NCBI GenBank assembly: GCA_009823505.1
Contig: VZQC01009608.1
Coordinates: 189,884 to 253,883, forward strand
DNA length: 64,000 nucleotides
Source of the DNA: Rhizomys pruinosus
Lineage: Eukaryota; Chordata; Mammalia; Rodentia; Spalacidae
Direction of reading: 5' to 3'
Shown piece after piece: positions 63,866-64,000 of this stretch. The notes beneath the pieces were generated by a model. It did no database searches. It was not told the origin of the DNA and saw only the letters and a list, made by a program, of their open reading frames with translations. How positions within the stretch are numbered: position 1 is the first letter of the stretch; every line of letters starts with the position of its first letter. The position numbers were made by a program, and so were the translations under genes.

Positions 63866-64000
63866 TTTTTTTTTTTTTTTTGTTTTTTTTGGAGACAGGG
63901 TCTCCCTGTACCCACCCAGCTAGAAACTGAAACTCACTCTGTACAGAACCAACGGCGGGCCTTGAAACTCACCAGAGATCTGCCCGTCGCTGCCTCGCCC
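63866..64000 (-). mobile_element. B1 SINE, cut by the window end
   Basis: A T-run then 'ggagacagggtctccctgta' and '...agagatctgcccgtcgctgc'. Several extra bases (aaactgaaactc, cgggccttgaaactc) make it look noisy. Confidence 0.85.

Overview
The window looks like muroid-rodent nuclear DNA with no protein-coding gene that I can support. B1, B2, B3/B4 and ID-type SINEs lie on both strands. L1 fragments, MaLR-type LTRs and old MIR relics are also present, along with microsatellites and several minisatellites. The form of the B1 and B2 copies suggests a cricetid (hamster, vole or deer-mouse group) more than Mus or Rattus, but that is inference. The long open frames fall into four classes: L1 ORF2 remnants, SINE shadows, frames held open by tandem repeats, and chance frames. 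Whether the window is intergenic or intronic cannot be decided.

Layout. 1-930 is the end of a MaLR element (internal part plus 3' LTR). 0.9-4.5 kb is low-repeat DNA with SINEs and LTR pieces. 4561-7099 is a ~68-bp minisatellite of about 37 units that grew inside a B3/B4-type SINE. 8.7-12.4 kb is antisense L1: 3'UTR, ORF1/ORF2 start and two 211-bp 5'UTR monomers, with nearly all of ORF2 missing. 12.4-14.15 kb is an AT-rich block I do not recognise. 14-25 kb holds SINEs, MaLR LTRs, an L1 3' end with target-site duplication (TSD), two small minisatellites and long low-repeat stretches. 25.97-28.31 kb is a 5'-truncated L1 with an exact 28-bp TSD. 28.7-30.5 kb is L1 3'UTR. 31.5-32.1 kb is an LTR nested in an LTR. 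34.7-35.2 kb is another L1 3' end. 35307-35988 is a solo ERVK-type LTR cleanly inserted in a B1. 37.4-39.1 kb is a SINE pile-up next to a 51-bp minisatellite. 42.0-43.0 kb is LTR-like GC-rich DNA with a 31-bp minisatellite.

46191-46394 and ~47312-51287 hold the same 43-bp minisatellite in opposite orientations (about 5 and about 92 units), with an ambiguous base at the edge of the large array. 51.6-60 kb is SINEs, MaLR LTRs and the longest low-repeat interval (54.45-56.79 kb), which contains a perfect 12-bp E-box palindrome. 60.14-62.41 kb is a dead L1 ORF2 interrupted by a B2. The rest is SINEs, a MaLR half-LTR and a CA-rich composite repeat.

No set of genes acts together here, and I found no new gene system. 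The most informative features are structural: a minisatellite born inside a SINE, inverted arrays of one minisatellite, a B2-B1 chimeric SINE with one shared TSD, an L1 lacking ORF2 but keeping its promoter monomers, and nested insertions with exact TSDs.
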